Assembly: GCA_008508345.1 (NCBI GenBank)
Contig: QNGE01001293.1
Coordinates: 29,585-93,584 of the forward strand
Length of the DNA: 64,000 nt
Origin: Paragonimus westermani
Lineage: Eukaryota; Platyhelminthes; Trematoda; Plagiorchiida; Troglotrematidae
Direction: 5' to 3'
Notes under the pieces: model-generated
Told to the model about the DNA's origin: nothing
The model's input: only the letters and a program-made list of their open reading frames with translations
Database searches by the model: none
Shown: positions 62,420 through 64,000 of the stretch, piece after piece
How positions within the stretch are numbered: the stretch's first letter is position 1
Layout: every line of letters starts with the position of its first letter
Program-made: the position numbers and the translations under genes

Positions 62420-62589
62420 CTGTCTGTATGCGAAGCTGTTTGACAGTGTGCTGCATATCCCAGTACTTTGCTTGTTTCGCAACGGTTCGTGGGCAAGGAG
62501 GAAATATAAAGCACAAAGTCTGTATCGAGCAATCCCCGACCTTGTGGGCCTGACAAAACATAAGATCCATTGCTGATAAATCTACATCG
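62420..62589 (-). CDS. M8 protease exon 4: start of the catalytic domain
   Basis: This exon of 170 bp follows the acceptor TTTTCTGCAG and ends at ACAG/GTTAGT. It encodes RCRFISNG, SGPQGRGLLDTDFVLYIS and GYAAHCQ. These are hallmarks of M8 enzymes: a S-G-P loop, the strand D-x-D-F-V-L-Y-V/I-S, and the Y-A-A-x-C-Q motif just ahead of the zinc helix. It ends with AG, completed by A at the start of exon 5 to give the arginine of R-P-I-A-G-Y. The following intron is about 11 kb. Confidence 0.94.
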
Positions 62590-62635
62590 CTGCAGAAAAC
62601 ATTCAAATTCGGTAATAATCAAAGGACGTGATTAC
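62590..62635 (-). other. Tiny M8 intron 3 (46 bp)
   Basis: GTAATC donor and TTTTCTGCAG acceptor, in phase 0. With introns 1 (43 bp, 62891-62933) and 2 (42 bp, 62760-62801) it forms the cluster of tiny 5' introns. Confidence 0.88.
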
Positions 62636-62759
62636 ATTCAGATGATCGTTGGGAATTCGGATAGGTCCACATGTGGTGATATCCGGACATCCATTCATAC
62701 AAACTGTGAGTGGTCGGTGATTCATGGCTTGCAATCTGGTCTGTCCTCCAACACACCGT
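62636..62759 (-). CDS. M8 protease exon 3: cysteine region of the propeptide
   Basis: This exon of 124 bp follows an acceptor reading AAACAG and ends at CTGAAT/GTAATC. It encodes a segment with four cysteines: RCVGG, then TVCMNGCPDITTCGP, then IRIPNDHLN. The M8 propeptide/N-domain signature C-x-x-x-C-x-x-x-x-x-C-G-P and the P-D/N-x-H-L motif are clear. A propeptide cysteine in this family is thought to hold the zinc in an inactive state by a cysteine switch. Which cysteine does so here cannot be told from sequence alone. Confidence 0.87.
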
Positions 62760-62801
62760 CTGTTTGACAGTCGGGATATCAGGATTTACTAATAAACCTA
62801 C

Positions 62802-62890
62802 CTATCCAACACTAGGTGTGAATACGTTCGTGGATGGCGAAGACTCAGGGCTCTTTGCCAAAAGTCTACAGCGACGTTCAGAATATTCTT
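62802..62890 (-). CDS. M8 protease exon 2
   Basis: This exon of 89 bp lies between a TTTATTGTAG acceptor and a GATAG/GTAGGT donor. It encodes KNILNVAVDFWQRALSL and onward, which matches the family pattern of a helix ending in A-V-x-F-W-Q-x-A-L before the first conserved cysteine. It starts in phase 0 and ends with two bases (AG). These join the first base of exon 3 to make an arginine codon, exactly where M8 proteins have R-x-C. Confidence 0.87.
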
Positions 62891-62933
62891 CTACAATAAA
62901 TAAGATAACACAGGCGCGGGGAGGTGTACTTAC

Positions 62934-63167
62934 TCTGATGTCCTCGAATTCTCTGACCTTAATAACAGATTCGTCGTAATGTACGTGGATATGTAAAGAT
63001 AAGTTAGCCGCCTGACGAGAAATTCTGCGCCTTCCAGGTAACGATACTCGGGTAACAATAGAGGTTGGATCTTCAAACGAATGAAGGCAAACAGTTGCTG
63101 ATGCGATCAAAAGGATGCGAGAAAATACATATAGAATAAGTAAGCACAGAAGCTTGATCCGGACCAT
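62934..63167 (-). CDS. M8 protease exon 1: signal peptide and propeptide start
   Basis: This exon has 78 codons from an ATG at 63167. An in-frame GTG lies four codons upstream, but the ATG directly precedes the hydrophobic segment. Residues 1-30 (MVRIKLLCLLILYVFSRILL and onward) form a typical signal peptide. A basic patch (GRRRISR) follows, then LHIHVHYDESV, which matches the conserved M8 N-terminal stretch that usually reads L-x-I-x-x-H-Y-D. The donor is AGA/GTAAGT in phase 0. An alternative donor (AAG/GTCAGA) lies 24 bases earlier but is weaker. The next exon begins 43 bp downstream. The start is inferred from the signal peptide; an untranslated or leader exon further upstream cannot be excluded. 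Confidence 0.78.
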
Positions 63168-63949
63168 TTCGAAAGTCACATGTCAAGTCGATTGCGAAGC
63201 TTCCTCGAGTTGGCGTTTGGTTCATAAACCCACGACGAATCTAACACCGGACATAAACGGATCTATGAGCAATGCCAATGAAAAGTTTCTGGTTTCGATA
63301 TTCACTGATGGACACCAAATTATGCGACGTGAATAGTCTCAGAGAGGGATGTGGTTATCATGTGCATCATCAACTCTGGCCACGAGAGTGAAGAAGAAAC
63401 TAAAAACAATAGTGAACATGATTGGAGGTGAGCGGAATTTCGAACAAACGGTTATTTCACGCACTGAAACGTAACGGATATTTTACTGTTCGCGTGTGAC
63501 TGTCGTCAACTGTGTGGTTCCAAAAAGTCCACAAACAGCGCTGTTTACAACAAATTAGATAATAGTTTACGAAATGTATCACCCATACATACAGTTTTTA
63601 GAGAACAGATCCATGTTATCTTGCACTCAGTCTTTTCCTCCCGTTGTTGGCGGGTTTAGTAAATTGGAATCGGTGGAGAAGTAATCTGACCGACTAACAG
63701 ATGCACAAACGTAGTTGCATCAGCGGTGATGGAATATGGGGAGTGAAAGGGATCATCGCTTCTCCCAGATTAGAGTGGTCTATTTCAATTTAGACTAGCT
63801 CTAACAACTATCCAGGATGTAAATGATGTCTACATAGGACAACTACAAAAAAAATTAGTTAACGGTTGAATAGAGTGGCTTGTCACTATACGGCGTATAG
63901 CCCGTCAACTATTGAACAATCCTAGTTCCGTAGTACACAAACAACAATA
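63168..63949. other. Upstream region of the M8 gene
   Basis: No exon or repeat was recognised. The 5' untranslated region and promoter of the minus-strand gene should lie here, but no TATA box or other core element stands out convincingly. Confidence 0.5.
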
Positions 63950-63963
63950 ACATCATCATAATC

Positions 63964-63995
<32 letters not shown>

Positions 63996-64000
63996 CATCA
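63950..64000. repeat. (ATC)n microsatellite at the window edge
   Basis: An interrupted CAT/ATC repeat of at least 50 bp that continues to the last base, so its full length is unknown. Confidence 0.97.

Larger units (their letters stand above)
10959..63167 (-). other. Leishmanolysin-like (M8) metalloprotease gene, overall span
   Basis: This is a multi-exon gene for a secreted or membrane-anchored zinc endopeptidase of family M8 (leishmanolysin/invadolysin). In order the exons encode a signal peptide, a propeptide-like region, a cysteine region, the HELLHALGF zinc site, a third histidine in FLTHWEKRL, the Met-turn LAMMEDTG followed by WY, and a cysteine-rich C-terminal domain. Junction codons agree in phase at AG/A (exons 2-3), AG/A (4-5), GG/C (9-10), CT/A (10-11) and G/AG (12-13), and phase 0 joins match elsewhere. 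About 600 residues are accounted for, near the usual family length. The family is known to be expanded in flukes, so an exact orthologue cannot be named. Two points are unsettled: the link between exons 6 and 7, and the C-terminal end. Intron sizes are strongly asymmetric: 43, 42 and 46 bp at the 5' end, then up to about 11 kb. No promoter was identified. Confidence 0.93.

Noticed and set aside
63950..64000. CRISPR-like or coding repeat at the window end
   Set aside because: It is a plain trinucleotide microsatellite without spacers.

Overview
The window looks like nuclear DNA of a digenean trematode (fluke) or a close flatworm relative. It is AT-rich and gene-sparse, and full of old LINE, SINE-like and Penelope-like fragments. 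It has no bacterial-style operons. Its one clearly readable gene is split by introns from about 40 bp to about 11 kb. I could run no search or alignment, so names rest on family motifs read by eye.

The main content is one minus-strand gene for a leishmanolysin/invadolysin-type zinc metalloprotease (peptidase family M8). I place 14 coding exons with good support and one tentative C-terminal exon, running from an ATG at 63167 down to about 10.9 kb, so the gene covers more than 50 kb. The exons read in order: signal peptide, propeptide-like cysteine region, HELLHALGF zinc site, third zinc histidine (FLTHWEKRL), Met-turn (LAMMEDTG), then the cysteine-rich C-terminal domain. Six junctions between neighbouring exons have matching codon phases. 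The first three introns are only 42 to 46 bp and the later ones reach 11 kb. Two parts are unsettled: about 15 residues between exons 6 and 7, and the extreme C-terminus.

The introns hold the mobile DNA. Family A is a tRNA-derived SINE-like element. It carries pol III A and B boxes and, just downstream, a hammerhead self-cleaving ribozyme, as in the schistosome Sm-alpha retroposons. The copy at 42.8-43.3 kb has an intact ribozyme core; the other copies (9.5, 30.7, 33.8, 35.6, 55.5 and 56.0 kb) are decayed. The tail of family A also forms inverted pairs, most strikingly an almost perfect 259-bp palindrome at 24.0-24.3 kb. Family B is a second tRNA-like family (6.4-6.8, 18.7 and 24.4-24.7 kb). 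A 5'-truncated LINE end lies at 18.07-18.59 kb, a degraded LINE reverse transcriptase at 0.2-0.9 kb, and a Penelope-like element with a GIY-YIG endonuclease, broken by one stop codon, at 36.2-37.1 kb. The LINE and two family A copies are each flanked by exact 12-bp direct repeats, which suggests shared insertion machinery.

Region by region: 0-10.7 kb holds repeats and no recognised exon; 10.9-12.7 kb the 3' exons; 12.7-21 kb a large intron with the LINE; 21-22.5 kb two exons; 22.5-31.2 kb a large intron with the palindrome and SINEs; 31.2-33.1 kb three exons; 33.1-38.1 kb an intron with SINEs and the Penelope-like element; 38.1-38.4 kb two exons; 38.4-51 kb a large intron with the ribozyme SINE; 51-51.5 kb the zinc-site exons; 51.5-62.4 kb a large intron; 62.4-63.2 kb the four 5' exons; then upstream DNA ending in a microsatellite.
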